Positions 43,941 to 52,388 of a stretch of DNA of 64,000 nt are shown here, piece after piece; position 1 is the stretch's first letter; every line of letters starts with the position of its first letter. A program made the translations under genes and the position numbers. The notes below the pieces were generated by a model. That model saw nothing but the letters and a program-made list of their open reading frames with translations, was not told the origin of the DNA and made no database searches. Location: positions 248,001 through 312,000 of the forward strand of contig CAVZYJ010000013.1 in assembly GCA_963779485.1 (NCBI GenBank), in the 5' to 3' direction. Source of the stretch: CAVVJA01 sp963779485. GTDB taxonomy: Bacteria; Actinomycetota; Actinomycetes; Mycobacteriales; Jatrophihabitantaceae.

Positions 43941-45274
43941 TGCCGTCGACCGCCAAGCGGCCGGTTCCGAGCTCCCGGAGCCCGGGCCGGGCGCCGCATG
44001 CTCGCGAGGAGGAGGCCCGCGCCGCCGAGGAGCAGGCCGCCGGCAAGGGCAGCCTGCCAACCGACGCGATTGCCATCCAGGCCCGTAGCGGCGAGCTGGG
44101 GGCTGGTCGTCTCGGCCAGCTGGGTTGCGGGCGCCCCCGACGTGGGTACCGCATGCGTCGTCGTTCCGGGAGCCGCCGCGGCGGAGGTCGTCGCCGACGG
44201 CGTCGGCTTGGTCGGCGAAGTCGACGACCGGGTCGGACTGGGCGACGGCGCGACCGCGGTGACCGAGTGGCTGAGCGTCGTCAGGCTGGTCCGGGCCAAT
44301 GCGGGGACGGCCTGGGTCGTCGCGCGCGCATCGGACGTGGTCGTCGTGCCGCTCGGGTGGAACCCGCCGTCCGGATTCTGCTGGGTCAGCAGGAAGGCCA
44401 GCCCGGCGTCGATGGCCGCCGCCGACCCCGGACCACCCAGCGTCAGCAAGGCCTGGACCGCGAGGCCGGTGGAGTTGGCGTTGACGCCGGCCGCGCCGGA
44501 GTATCCGCCGCTCGAACCCTGCGCGGCCAACAGGAACGACTCAGCGGCCTGCACGGGAGCGGTGGCCGACGGAAGCAGATGCAGCGCCTGGGTCGCATAG
44601 CTGGTGGTGTCGACGTCCGACGTGCAGGGGGAGCCCGGCACGATCAAGACGCTGGAGAATCCACCGTTCGGGCATTGCAACTGCTCCAGCCGGGTGACCG
44701 CGCTGGGCGGGACCGCGACGCCGCCACGGGCGAGGGCGAGCACGCCTAGCGCTTGGGAAATGCCCGAGAACGCTTGGTAGAAGTCGCCGACCGCGGTGCA
44801 CGTGCCGGCCGCGATGGACGCCGCGTCGGAACTCTTGCACACGTGGGAGGTGAGGGCCGCGAGCAGGTCGAATCCGCCGAATGCGTGCGGGTCTTGCCCG
44901 GTGATCTCGGCGAGGAGAGCGAGCTTGCCCAACGCGCCGCCGTACGGCCCGGGAAAGGCGCCCACGCCATTGGGGTCGGCGTAGTCAGCGACGTGCGCCG
45001 CGAGATAGCCGACGACGCGGCCGAGGGTTGGATCGGGGCCGCCGGTGGCCGCGAGTGCGACGGCCAGATCAGCGGTCAGGCCGTAGTCGGCGGAGGTTGC
45101 TCCGGCGAAGTTCAGATGGGTGCCGTCGACGAGCTGGGTGACGAGATAGGCCGAGCCACGTTCTGCGGCGGCCTGGTCGGGGTCGGGCGCCGCCGCCGCA
45201 GACGCGGCCATGCTCAGCGGCAGGATCAGGGCGGCGGCGACGATGAGTCCGCGGAAGCGGCTGCGCAGGGTCAC
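43937..45274 (-). CDS. Secreted alpha/alpha-toroid protein, transcobalamin alpha-domain-like, wall anchored
   Basis: A 445-residue exported protein. The signal peptide spans about 1-29. The domain at about 32-335 has prenyltransferase/terpene-cyclase type repeats with Gly-Gly-Phe turns (QCPNGGFSS, AQGSSGGYSG, QQNPDGGFHP), the fold of the alpha domain of intrinsic factor and transcobalamin. Four cysteines (146, 159, 201 and 217) may form disulfides. A Ser/Thr/Pro linker leads to LAATG (394-398), a membrane helix and RRP, matching class E sortase signals. The GTG at 45274 has GAGG upstream. It follows a cobalamin riboswitch, so a corrinoid-binding role is inferred. Confidence 0.8.
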   Translation of the reverse strand: MTLRSRFRGLIVAAALILPLSMAASAAAAPDPDQAAAERGSAYLVTQLVDGTHLNFAGATSADYGLTADLAVALAATGGPDPTLGRVVGYLAAHVADYADPNGVGAFPGPYGGALGKLALLAEITGQDPHAFGGFDLLAALTSHVCKSSDAASIAAGTCTAVGDFYQAFSGISQALGVLALARGGVAVPPSAVTRLEQLQCPNGGFSSVLIVPGSPCTSDVDTTSYATQALHLLPSATAPVQAAESFLLAAQGSSGGYSGAAGVNANSTGLAVQALLTLGGPGSAAAIDAGLAFLLTQQNPDGGFHPSGTTTTSDARATTQAVPALARTSLTTLSHSVTAVAPSPSPTRSSTSPTKPTPSATTSAAAAPGTTTHAVPTSGAPATQLAETTSPQLAATGLDGNRVGWQAALAGGLLLGGAGLLLASMRRPARAPGARNRPLGGRRH

Positions 45275-45385
45275 GGGAGTCCTCGGGACAGGGGCCGGCG
45301 ACGAAGCCGCGCGGCCGCCTCGGCCGGAGGCACGACCTCCCGACCGACGCATCCTCGAGACTCCCACCGCAGACCGCGACGGCGT

Positions 45386-45518
45386 GTGTGGAGTGACGAT
45401 CCCGCCCAGGCATTCCGACTCGTCCACTCGCGTGAACCCACGGCTGCGGGTCAGTGCCGGAATTCGACCGGCTTCCCCTGATGCTGGATCGACTGGTGCG
45501 GCGCTCATGTCACCACAC
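45386..45518 (-). promoter_or_regulatory. Cobalamin riboswitch
   Basis: Read on the minus strand, the leader contains the conserved core blocks of the cobalamin aptamer in order: GGGGAAGCCGGT, ATTCCGGCACTGACCCGCAG with CCGT, and GAGTCGGAATGCCTG. A closing P1 helix is visible: GTGTGGTGAC (45518-45509) pairs with GTCACTCCACAC (45397-45386) with a two-base bulge. Downstream, GGAGG (45340-45336) can pair with CCTCC (45330-45326), or GCCTC (45331-45327) with GAGGC (45321-45317). These hairpins are mutually exclusive and sit ahead of the start at 45274, so they are a candidate expression platform. The rest of the gene-free stretch 45275-45606 shows only the promoter region, not resolved. Confidence 0.85.
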
Positions 45519-45606
45519 CGCGCACCACCGGGTCAACGGGACACGCTCCTAGGATGGGGGCTTGCCGCCGCTGAGGCAGCGTGCGGACGCGGGAGGAGGC
45601 GGTTCG

Positions 45607-45807
45607 GTGAGCTGGGTCTGGCGGCTGGAAGGCGCCGATGGCACGCCGTCGCAGGCCGTACCGTCGCCGACTCATCCCAGTCAGTCCGACGCGGAGAGCT
45701 GGCTGGGCGAGACGTGGCGGGAGCTGGCCGCGGCCGGAATCGCGCAGGTCAGCCTGTTCGACGACGGCCGGCTCGTGTACGGCCCGATGCTGCTGACCGA
45801 GAGCTGA
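45607..45807 (+). CDS. Small conserved hypothetical protein (66 residues)
   Basis: Begins VSWVWRLEGADGTPSQAV and ends FDDGRLVYGPMLLTES, with the strong ribosome binding site GGGAGGAGG about nine bases before the GTG. The high content of Trp and acidic residues and the short length are typical of a small soluble actinobacterial protein of unknown role. It diverges from the B12 operon and is followed by a family A hairpin. Confidence 0.65.
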   Translation: MSWVWRLEGADGTPSQAVPSPTHPSQSDAESWLGETWRELAAAGIAQVSLFDDGRLVYGPMLLTES

Positions 45808-45834
45808 CCATTGTTGGCGCGCTTCTTGTGATCG

Positions 45835-45879
45835 TGATCTTGGACTTACCGCCCCAGGGCGACCATAAGTCCAAGATCA
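45835..45879. repeat. Intergenic hairpin repeat family A, copy 3
   Basis: TGATCTTGGACTTA (45835-45848) and TAAGTCCAAGATCA (45866-45879) form a perfect 14-bp stem. Inside the loop CGCC and GGCG form a further stem. It lies between convergent genes, 27 bases after one stop and 14 bases after the other, where a bidirectional terminator would be useful. Confidence 0.9.
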
Positions 45880-45893
45880 TGAAAGAGGCGCAG

Positions 45894-46508
45894 TCAGATC
45901 CGGTCGCCGATGCTCACTTGCGGGGCAGGCATGCGCCAGCGGCGCGGCATGTACGCGCGGCTGCCGGCGTAGAAGCCGACCGACATCGGACCGTTGCGAG
46001 TCTTCTCAATGCCCCGCTGCGCGGCCAGGGTCTTTATCCGCCGACCGGTGATGTACCACTCGCCGAGCAGGGCCAGAAAGATGATGAGAACCCCGAAATT
46101 CAGAGCTGGTATCTGGATGCTGAGGATCATCAGCGGAAAGAGCAGCAGCAAGAAGTTGGACAGCATCCGCCGGGAGTCGACCCAGTCCCGAGCCAGCTTG
46201 CGTTCCGGCCCCTGATCCCGCCGGGGGAGCGCCGACGGATCGCCACGACGCATCGCCTCGCGACTCTCGGCCGCCGTACGGGGCCGGCCGGCGGCCGGAT
46301 TCGTCTTGGCCCGGGCCGCTTGTTCCTTCTGGTACTGGACGGCTTCCTTGCGGGTTCGCGGAGCGTGTGTGACAGGAGGACGCCGCGGCGCCGAGTCGCG
46401 CCGTTTCGGCGTCGGGCGGCCCTTGGGCGCCGTGCCGGGGACGCTGAACTCCGATTCGGGCTCGGGCTCGGGTTCCGGCTCCTCCGACCGGCGGCGCAAC
46501 AACTTCAC
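45894..46508 (-). CDS. DUF3043 membrane protein
   Basis: A 204-residue protein. The N-terminal half is charged and disordered (Glu-Pro repeats, then basic). The conserved part starts at about 90 with KTNPAAGRPRTAAESREAM and RRDQGPERKLARDWVDSRRM, followed by two membrane helices (FLLLLFPLMILSIQIPAL and FGVLIIFLALLGEWYITG). This pattern matches the DUF3043 family of actinobacteria. The GTG at 46508 is chosen because conserved sequence VKLLRRRSEEPE begins there. Function unknown. Confidence 0.82.
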   Translation of the reverse strand: MKLLRRRSEEPEPEPEPESEFSVPGTAPKGRPTPKRRDSAPRRPPVTHAPRTRKEAVQYQKEQAARAKTNPAAGRPRTAAESREAMRRGDPSALPRRDQGPERKLARDWVDSRRMLSNFLLLLFPLMILSIQIPALNFGVLIIFLALLGEWYITGRRIKTLAAQRGIEKTRNGPMSVGFYAGSRAYMPRRWRMPAPQVSIGDRI

Positions 46509-46601
46509 GTTTCCGAGGGTAGCCGAGCTGTCCATTGCCACGGTGGGGCTGGTTGGTCGCTCAACAGTGGGACGGGCAACAGCTGCCACCGCGGGAGGCG
46601 C

Positions 46602-47765
46602 TCAGGGCAGCGCGAGCATGCGGTCGAGCGCGAGCCGAGCGTTCACGGCCACCGTCTCCTCGACAGTGATGCGATTGACGACCTCTCCGCGAGCCAGCGA
46701 TTCCAACGCCCAGACGAGGTGCGGCAGGTCGATGCGGTTCATGGTCGAGCAGTAGCAGACCGTCTTCTCCAGGAAGACGATGTGCTTGTCGGGATGCCGG
46801 GCGGCTAGGCGGCGGACGAGGTTGAGCTCGGTGCCAACCGCCCACGCCGACCCCGCGGGCGCCGCGTCCATCGTTCGGATGATCATCTCGGTGGACCCGA
46901 CCACGTCGGCCTTCTCGACGACCTCGTAGCGGCATTCGGGGTGTACCAGGATCCGGACGTCGGGGATGCGGTTGCGCACCTCGTCGACGTTCTCCGGGGT
47001 GAACCGGCCGTGGACCGAGCAGTGACCGCGCCACAGGATCATCGTGGCGGCCCGCAGCTGCTCGGCTGACAGTCCGCCGCCCGGCCGGTGGGGGTCGAAC
47101 AGGACGCAGTCGGACAGGTCTAGCCCCAGCGCCCGCACGGCCGTATTGCGACCCAGGTGCTGGTCGGGCAGGAACAGCACCTTCTCTCCGCGCTGGAGCG
47201 CCCAGCGCAGCGCTCGTTCAGCATTCGACGACGTGCAGACCGTGCCGCCATGGGAACCGGTGAATCCCTTGATGGCGGCCGTCGAGTTCATGTAGGTGAC
47301 CGGCACCGTGACGTCGGCGACGCCGGCGTCGTTCAGCACGTCCCAGGCGTCCAGCACCTGCTGGTAGCCGGCCATATCGGCCATCGAGCAGCCGGCGGCG
47401 AGGTCCGGCAACACGACGGGTTGGCTCGGCGCGGTCAGGATGTCCGCCGACTCGGCCATGAAGTGCACGCCGCAGAAGACGATGTAGTCGGCGTCTGGAC
47501 GCGCGGCGGCGTCCCGAGCGAGCTTGAAGGAGTCGCCGGTCACATCGGCGAAGGCGATCACCTCATCGCGCTGATAGTGGTGACCCAGTACGAACACGCG
47601 CTCACCGAGAGCATCCTTGGCCGCTGCGGCCCGTTCGACCAGCCGCGGATCGGACGGCTCCGGCAAGGCGCCCGGGCAGTCGACACCCCGCTCGGACTGC
47701 GGATCGCTGCCCCGCCCGAGCAACAGCAGCGCATGTGACATCGCTTGGGGTTCGGTAAAGGTCAC
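46602..47765 (-). CDS. nadA: Quinolinate synthase A
   Basis: 4Fe-4S enzyme making quinolinate from iminoaspartate and dihydroxyacetone phosphate, in de novo NAD synthesis. It has 387 residues. Motifs are VFVLGHHYQRDEVIAFAD, the cluster cysteines in VFCGVHFMAE, ILVHPECRYEV and KTVCYCSTMN, and TYMNSTAAIKGF. The start could be GTG 47765 or ATG 47741. nadB and nadC are not adjacent in this window, although nadE lies at its left edge. Confidence 0.95.
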   Translation of the reverse strand: MTFTEPQAMSHALLLLGRGSDPQSERGVDCPGALPEPSDPRLVERAAAAKDALGERVFVLGHHYQRDEVIAFADVTGDSFKLARDAAARPDADYIVFCGVHFMAESADILTAPSQPVVLPDLAAGCSMADMAGYQQVLDAWDVLNDAGVADVTVPVTYMNSTAAIKGFTGSHGGTVCTSSNAERALRWALQRGEKVLFLPDQHLGRNTAVRALGLDLSDCVLFDPHRPGGGLSAEQLRAATMILWRGHCSVHGRFTPENVDEVRNRIPDVRILVHPECRYEVVEKADVVGSTEMIIRTMDAAPAGSAWAVGTELNLVRRLAARHPDKHIVFLEKTVCYCSTMNRIDLPHLVWALESLARGEVVNRITVEETVAVNARLALDRMLALP

Positions 47766-47848
47766 GTAACCAATTTACGGGCGCCACGCCGTCCACCGCG
47801 CGCACGTGATCAGATGGACACTGCCGTCCCCGGACATTCGGAGAGCTC

Positions 47849-48775
47849 GTGAGCGACCTACCTCCGCCCCGCCGCCCGGTCGGCTGGGCGTTGCTGCCGC
47901 TGCGCGGCTATCTCGCGGTCGTGTTCTTGTATGCCGGCATCTCCAAGATCGCCGACACCCGGTTCCTCGACTCGTCGTCACCGACGTCGCTGCACGCCAC
48001 GTTGGCCGCGGTGCGTGGTGCCAGCCCGATCGGCTCCCTGCTCGGTCCGGTCGCAGACCATTCGTTCGGCTTCGGCGTGCTGATGGCGTTCGCGGAAATC
48101 GCCGTCGGCATCGGCGTCGCGCTCGGACTGCTCACCCGGGTGGCCGCGCTGGGCGGCATGATCCTCGCCCTGTCACTGTGGCTGACCGTCAGCTGGGGCG
48201 CCGAGCCCTGGTACACCAGCGCCGATCTGGTCTACCTGTTCGCATTCACTCCGTTGCTGATGGTCGGTGCGGGCGGCGTGTGGTCGCTCGATGCCTGGCT
48301 CGAAGCCGTCCGGGCCCGCCGGCCGGGCGCCGGCGAGGACCGGTTCCGGCGCGCTGTCCTCGTCGCGGGCGCGGTGCTCATCGGCGGGGTGCTCGCCGCC
48401 GGGGCGACGCTGTTCCGTCGCTCGTCCCGCCCGGCGACCGCGGCACCGACGACATCAGGCGGCAGCGGCGGCATAGGCGCCACCCTGGCGACGACATCAG
48501 AGATACCGGTCGGTGGCGGCAAGGAGGTCACCGACCCCATCTCCGGAGACCCGACCTGGGTTCTACAGCTGTCGGCGGGGAAGTACACCGCCTACGACGC
48601 CGTGTGCCCGCATCAGGGATGTCCCGTGACGTTCGTCTCAGAGTCGGCCAGCTTCCGGTGCCCGTGCCACGGGTCGACCTTCGCGTCGGACGGCGCGCGG
48701 ACCGGCGGACCGGCTCCGACCGGGCTTCGTTCGGTCGCGATTCGTGTCGACGGAACGGAGATCCGGCTCCGGTGA
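47849..48775 (+). CDS. DoxX-type membrane domain fused to a Rieske domain
   Basis: A 308-residue fusion. Residues about 10-165 are a four-helix DoxX/MauE-like membrane domain (LRGYLAVVFLYAGISKIADT). A further helix at about 172-192 and a Gly/Thr linker follow. Residues about 215-308 are a Rieske 2Fe-2S domain with ligand motifs CPHQGCPV and CPCHGSTF. DoxX relatives act in thiosulfate:quinone oxidoreductase or redox stress complexes, so membrane-linked electron transfer is inferred. The GTG at 47849 has GGAGAG upstream. Confidence 0.85.
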   Translation: MSDLPPPRRPVGWALLPLRGYLAVVFLYAGISKIADTRFLDSSSPTSLHATLAAVRGASPIGSLLGPVADHSFGFGVLMAFAEIAVGIGVALGLLTRVAALGGMILALSLWLTVSWGAEPWYTSADLVYLFAFTPLLMVGAGGVWSLDAWLEAVRARRPGAGEDRFRRAVLVAGAVLIGGVLAAGATLFRRSSRPATAAPTTSGGSGGIGATLATTSEIPVGGGKEVTDPISGDPTWVLQLSAGKYTAYDAVCPHQGCPVTFVSESASFRCPCHGSTFASDGARTGGPAPTGLRSVAIRVDGTEIRLR

Positions 48776-48876
48776 CCTCTCGGTCCGGACGATCCGGGAC
48801 GCGTAGCATGGAATGGCACGGCACCGACCTCTGGTTGCAGCCGTAAGTGGCTGGGCCTGACCTTCCGAGGAGACCG

Positions 48877-49257
48877 ATGACCGCCTCCCAGACGACTACT
48901 CCCGTCGAGCTCACGACTGCCCCGGTGACGGAGTCCGTCTCGTTGACCGAAACAGCCGCGATCAAGGTGCGCGCCCTGCTCGACCAGGAAGGTCGCGACG
49001 ACCTGCGGCTACGGGTCGCGGTTCAGCCGGGCGGCTGCTCGGGACTGCAGTACCAGCTGTTCTTCGACGAGCGCGCCCTCGACGGCGACATCGAGATCGA
49101 GCGCGGCGGCGTGCCGCTGGTGGTCGACCGGATGAGCGCTCCCTACCTGTCCGGCGCGACGATCGACTTCACCGACACGATCGAGCAGCAGGGCTTCACC
49201 ATCGACAACCCGAACGCCGGCGGCGGCTGCGCCTGCGGTAACTCGTTCTGCGGCTAG
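48877..49257 (+). CDS. erpA: Iron-sulfur cluster insertion/carrier protein (IscA/ErpA type)
   Basis: A-type Fe-S carrier of 126 residues. The three conserved cysteines are in QPGGCSGLQYQLFF and CACGNSFCG. The N-terminal 30 residues are a poorly conserved extension. The ATG at 48877 has GAGGAG six bases upstream. It may deliver clusters to Fe-S proteins nearby such as NadA, LipA and the Rieske proteins. It is the counterpart of Rv2204c by position. Confidence 0.92.
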   Translation: MTASQTTTPVELTTAPVTESVSLTETAAIKVRALLDQEGRDDLRLRVAVQPGGCSGLQYQLFFDERALDGDIEIERGGVPLVVDRMSAPYLSGATIDFTDTIEQQGFTIDNPNAGGGCACGNSFCG

Positions 49258-49309
49258 TCGACCGGTCGGAGTACGCCGTCCAGCGCCGGAGTTCGGTATC
49301 TGTAGGCCA

Positions 49310-50308
49310 TTGAGTACCGTGCCTGCCGTGCCCGTCCTCGTCAGCGGTTCGATCGCGACCGACCACCTCATGCACTTTCCCGGTCGGTTCTCCGAACAGC
49401 TCCTGGCCGACCAGCTCCACAAGGTGTCGCTGTCCTTCCTCGTCGACGATCTTGTCGTGCGGCGGGGCGGCGTGGCAGCCAACATCGCGTTCGGTATGGC
49501 GCAACTCGGCGGGGCGCCGGTGCTGCTCGGCGCGGTCGGTACGGACTTCGATGACTACCGCAGCTGGCTGACCCGGCACGGAGTCGACTGCGGCTCGGTG
49601 CATGTCTCCTCGACCACGCACACCGCCCGGTTCGTCTGCACGACCGACGAAGAGATGTGCCAGATCGCGTCGTTCTACGCGGGCGCGATGAGCGAGGCCC
49701 GCTTGATCGAGCTCGCGCCAGCCGTCACCCGCACCGGTGCCGAACTGGTCGTGATCAGCGCCGACGACCCGACGGCCATGGTGCGGCACAGCAGCGAATG
49801 CCGGGAGCGCGGGTTCCCGTTCGCGGCCGATCCCTCGCAGCAGATCGCCCGCATGTCCGGAACCGAGCTGGTGTCGCTGATCGACGGTGCCAGCCTGCTG
49901 TTCACCAACGAGTACGAGAAGAGCCTGCTCGAGTCGAAGACCGGACTGTCCGAGGCCGAGATCATGCAGCGGGTCGACGTGCGTGTGACCACCCTCGGTT
50001 CGCGCGGAGTGGAGATTGCCGGCCGCGACATGGAGACGTTGCATGTGCCCATCGCCCGCGAGCACGCCAAGCTCGATCCCACCGGCGTGGGAGACGGCTT
50101 CCGCGCCGGGTTCCTCACCGCGCGGTCGTGGAACCTGTCGTGGGAGCGATCGGCGCAGGTCGGCAGCCTGCTCGCGACGCTGGTGCTAGAGACGGTCGGC
50201 CCGCAGGAGTACCAGGTGCGGCGGGACGATTTCCTCAAGCGGCTCGACGAGTCCTACGGCCCGGAGGCGGCCGCCGACGTCCGGCCGCATCTCGCCTTGG
50301 TCAGCTGA
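49310..50308 (+). CDS. adoK: PfkB-family sugar kinase, adenosine kinase type
   Basis: Ribokinase-fold kinase of 332 residues, close in sequence to M. tuberculosis AdoK (Rv2202c) from the N-terminus (SGSIATDHLMHFPGRFSEQL). It phosphorylates adenosine in purine salvage. The substrate motif is RRGGVAANIAFGMAQLGG and the catalytic base is in DPTGVGDGFRAGF. The start is uncertain: TTG 49310, or GTG 49319 or 49328. It is convergent with asnB. Confidence 0.9.
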   Translation: MSTVPAVPVLVSGSIATDHLMHFPGRFSEQLLADQLHKVSLSFLVDDLVVRRGGVAANIAFGMAQLGGAPVLLGAVGTDFDDYRSWLTRHGVDCGSVHVSSTTHTARFVCTTDEEMCQIASFYAGAMSEARLIELAPAVTRTGAELVVISADDPTAMVRHSSECRERGFPFAADPSQQIARMSGTELVSLIDGASLLFTNEYEKSLLESKTGLSEAEIMQRVDVRVTTLGSRGVEIAGRDMETLHVPIAREHAKLDPTGVGDGFRAGFLTARSWNLSWERSAQVGSLLATLVLETVGPQEYQVRRDDFLKRLDESYGPEAAADVRPHLALVS

Positions 50309-50416
50309 CGCCATGACGGCGCTTCGACGCTGGCGGCTCGGCGGCTCACGATGGTCTGCACGGCCATCGACCGGCTCGGGCGGGCGGTACGCGCTGAGCG
50401 TCCTGGGGGCCTCGCC

Positions 50417-50432
50417 GCCGCCGTCCGGCGGC
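50417..50432. terminator. Weak hairpin between convergent adoK and asnB
   Basis: GCCGCC and GGCGGC form a 6-bp GC stem with a GTCC loop in the 160-base region between the two stop codons. It is short and has no T run. The rest of 50309-50468 shows nothing else clear. Confidence 0.3.
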
Positions 50433-50468
50433 CGGTGAGCTGACCGGCGGTAGGGCGCGGGACGTCGA

Positions 50469-52367
50469 TCAGATTCGTACCGGGTACACCGGCTCGGGGA
50501 TCTCCGGACGGATCCGACCCTCGACGAAGATGCCGTGCCAGAGCAGTAGCACGAGAATCGTCCAGACCTTGCGCGAGTAGTCGTGCGGGCCGGACCGGTG
50601 CTCGGCGAGCAGGCGCAGCGCCGCGGAACGATCGATCAGGTGGTCGGCCTGGGACTCGGTGATGATCGCGCGGGCCCAGTCGTACATCACGTCCTTGAGC
50701 CAGAACTTGATCGGCACCGGGAAACCGAGCTTGTCCCGATTGAGGACGTGAGGCGGCACGATATCGGCCAGCGCCCGGCGAAGCGCGTACTTGGTGGTGC
50801 CCTTCGTCAGCTTGAGGTCCGTCGGGACGGACGACGCGACCCGAAAGACCTCGACGTCGAGGAACGGCACGCGCAGTTCGAGGGAGTTCGCCATCGTCAT
50901 CTTGTCGGCCTTGACGAGGATGTCGCCGCGCAGCCAGGTGAACAGGTCGACGTACTGCATCCGGGTCGGCCCGTCGAGGTGCTCGGTTGCCGCATAGAGC
51001 GCCCGGGTCACGTCGAGGTACGACGTCGCCGGATCGAAGTCTCGGATGACTTCGGTCATCTCGTCCGGACGGAAGATGCGCGCGTTGCCGTAGTACCGCT
51101 CCTCGATGCCGATCGATCCCCGCCGTAGCAGGTCCTTGCCCCGCATCCCGACGGGCAATCGTTCGCTCACCGCACCCAGCCGGCGCCGCACGACGAGCGG
51201 GATGTAGTCGAACGCTCGCAACGCGATCGCCTCGCGGTAGATCTGGTAGCCGCCGAACAACTCGTCGGCGCCCTCGCCGGACAGCACGACCTTCACGTGT
51301 TTGCGGGCTTCTCGCGCGATGAAGTACAGCGGCACGAGGGCCGGGTCCGCCACCGGATCGTCGAGATACCAGACGATCAGTGGCAACGTCTCCATCATCT
51401 CGTCGGGGCCGACGACCTTGGTGATGTGCTCCACGCCGATCGCCGCGGCCGACTCGGCGGCCACGTCGATCTCGGAGTAGCCCTCGCGCTCGAAGCCGGT
51501 CGTGAACGTCAGCAGCTTCGGGTTGTGCTGCTTGGCCAGGGCCGCGATCGCGGTCGAGTCGATGCCACCGGACAGGAACGAGCCGACCGTCACGTCGGCC
51601 CGCATGTGCTTGGCCACCGAGTCCTCGAGAACCTCGGTGATCTCGCGATACAGCTTTTCCGGCTCCGGGACCGGTCGGATCGCGAAGTCGGGGTGGAAGT
51701 ACCGCTGCGCTCGTGGTTGTTCGCCCGGACGAAGTGTGAAGTAGGTGCCCGACTCGATCCGCTGGATGCGACGGTGCAGCGACTCCGGCTCCGGCACGTA
51801 TTGCAGCGTGAGGTACTGCTGCAGCGCCGCGTGGTCGACGTCGTCAGCCACCTCCGGCCCGGCGACCGCAAGGAGCGACTTCTTCTCGCTGGCGAAGAAG
51901 GCGCCACGCTCGTCGAGATAGGAGTACAACGGCTTGATGCCGAACCAGTCCCGCGCGCCGAACAGGGTTCGCTCCTGGGCGTCCCAGATGAGGAACGCGA
52001 ACATGCCCCGCAGCTCCTGCACGATCTTCTCGCCCAGGTAGTGGTAACCGGCCACGATTGCCTCACCGTCGCCGGCGGTGTCGAACGTCGCGCCGAAGTC
52101 GCGGGCCAACCGGTCGCGCAGCTCCAGGTAGTTGTAGATCTCTCCGTTGAAGATCAGCTGATAGCGGCCCAGGTAGGGAAGCGGCTGGTGGCTTCGGTCG
52201 ATGTCGATGATCGAGAGGCGCCGGAAACCGATGCACACGTCACGGTCGCTCCACACCCCGCCTTCGTCCGGGCCCCGGTGCCGCATCTGGCTCAGCGAGG
52301 CCTCGACCGCGGCCACGCTGGCCGCCGCGTCCTCGCCGGCCGACACGAATCCGATCAGTCCACACAC
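50469..52367 (-). CDS. asnB: Asparagine synthase (glutamine-hydrolysing)
   Basis: Makes asparagine from aspartate, ATP and glutamine; 632 residues. The N-terminal Ntn glutaminase has the catalytic Cys right after the start (MCGLIGFVS) and the NGEIYNY motif. The synthetase domain has the pyrophosphatase loop SFLSGGIDSTAIAALA and LSGEGADELFGGY. The start must be the GTG at 52367 because the next codon encodes the nucleophile. It is 21 bases after the tusA-like gene on the same strand. Confidence 0.95.
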   Translation of the reverse strand: MCGLIGFVSAGEDAAASVAAVEASLSQMRHRGPDEGGVWSDRDVCIGFRRLSIIDIDRSHQPLPYLGRYQLIFNGEIYNYLELRDRLARDFGATFDTAGDGEAIVAGYHYLGEKIVQELRGMFAFLIWDAQERTLFGARDWFGIKPLYSYLDERGAFFASEKKSLLAVAGPEVADDVDHAALQQYLTLQYVPEPESLHRRIQRIESGTYFTLRPGEQPRAQRYFHPDFAIRPVPEPEKLYREITEVLEDSVAKHMRADVTVGSFLSGGIDSTAIAALAKQHNPKLLTFTTGFEREGYSEIDVAAESAAAIGVEHITKVVGPDEMMETLPLIVWYLDDPVADPALVPLYFIAREARKHVKVVLSGEGADELFGGYQIYREAIALRAFDYIPLVVRRRLGAVSERLPVGMRGKDLLRRGSIGIEERYYGNARIFRPDEMTEVIRDFDPATSYLDVTRALYAATEHLDGPTRMQYVDLFTWLRGDILVKADKMTMANSLELRVPFLDVEVFRVASSVPTDLKLTKGTTKYALRRALADIVPPHVLNRDKLGFPVPIKFWLKDVMYDWARAIITESQADHLIDRSAALRLLAEHRSGPHDYSRKVWTILVLLLWHGIFVEGRIRPEIPEPVYPVRI

Positions 52368-52388
52368 ATCGGCCAGTATTCCCGAGCG

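Noticed and set aside
45275..45508. N-terminal extension of the toroid protein to 45508
   Set aside because: The added residues overlap the conserved cobalamin riboswitch core. A signal peptide with a good ribosome binding site starts at 45274.
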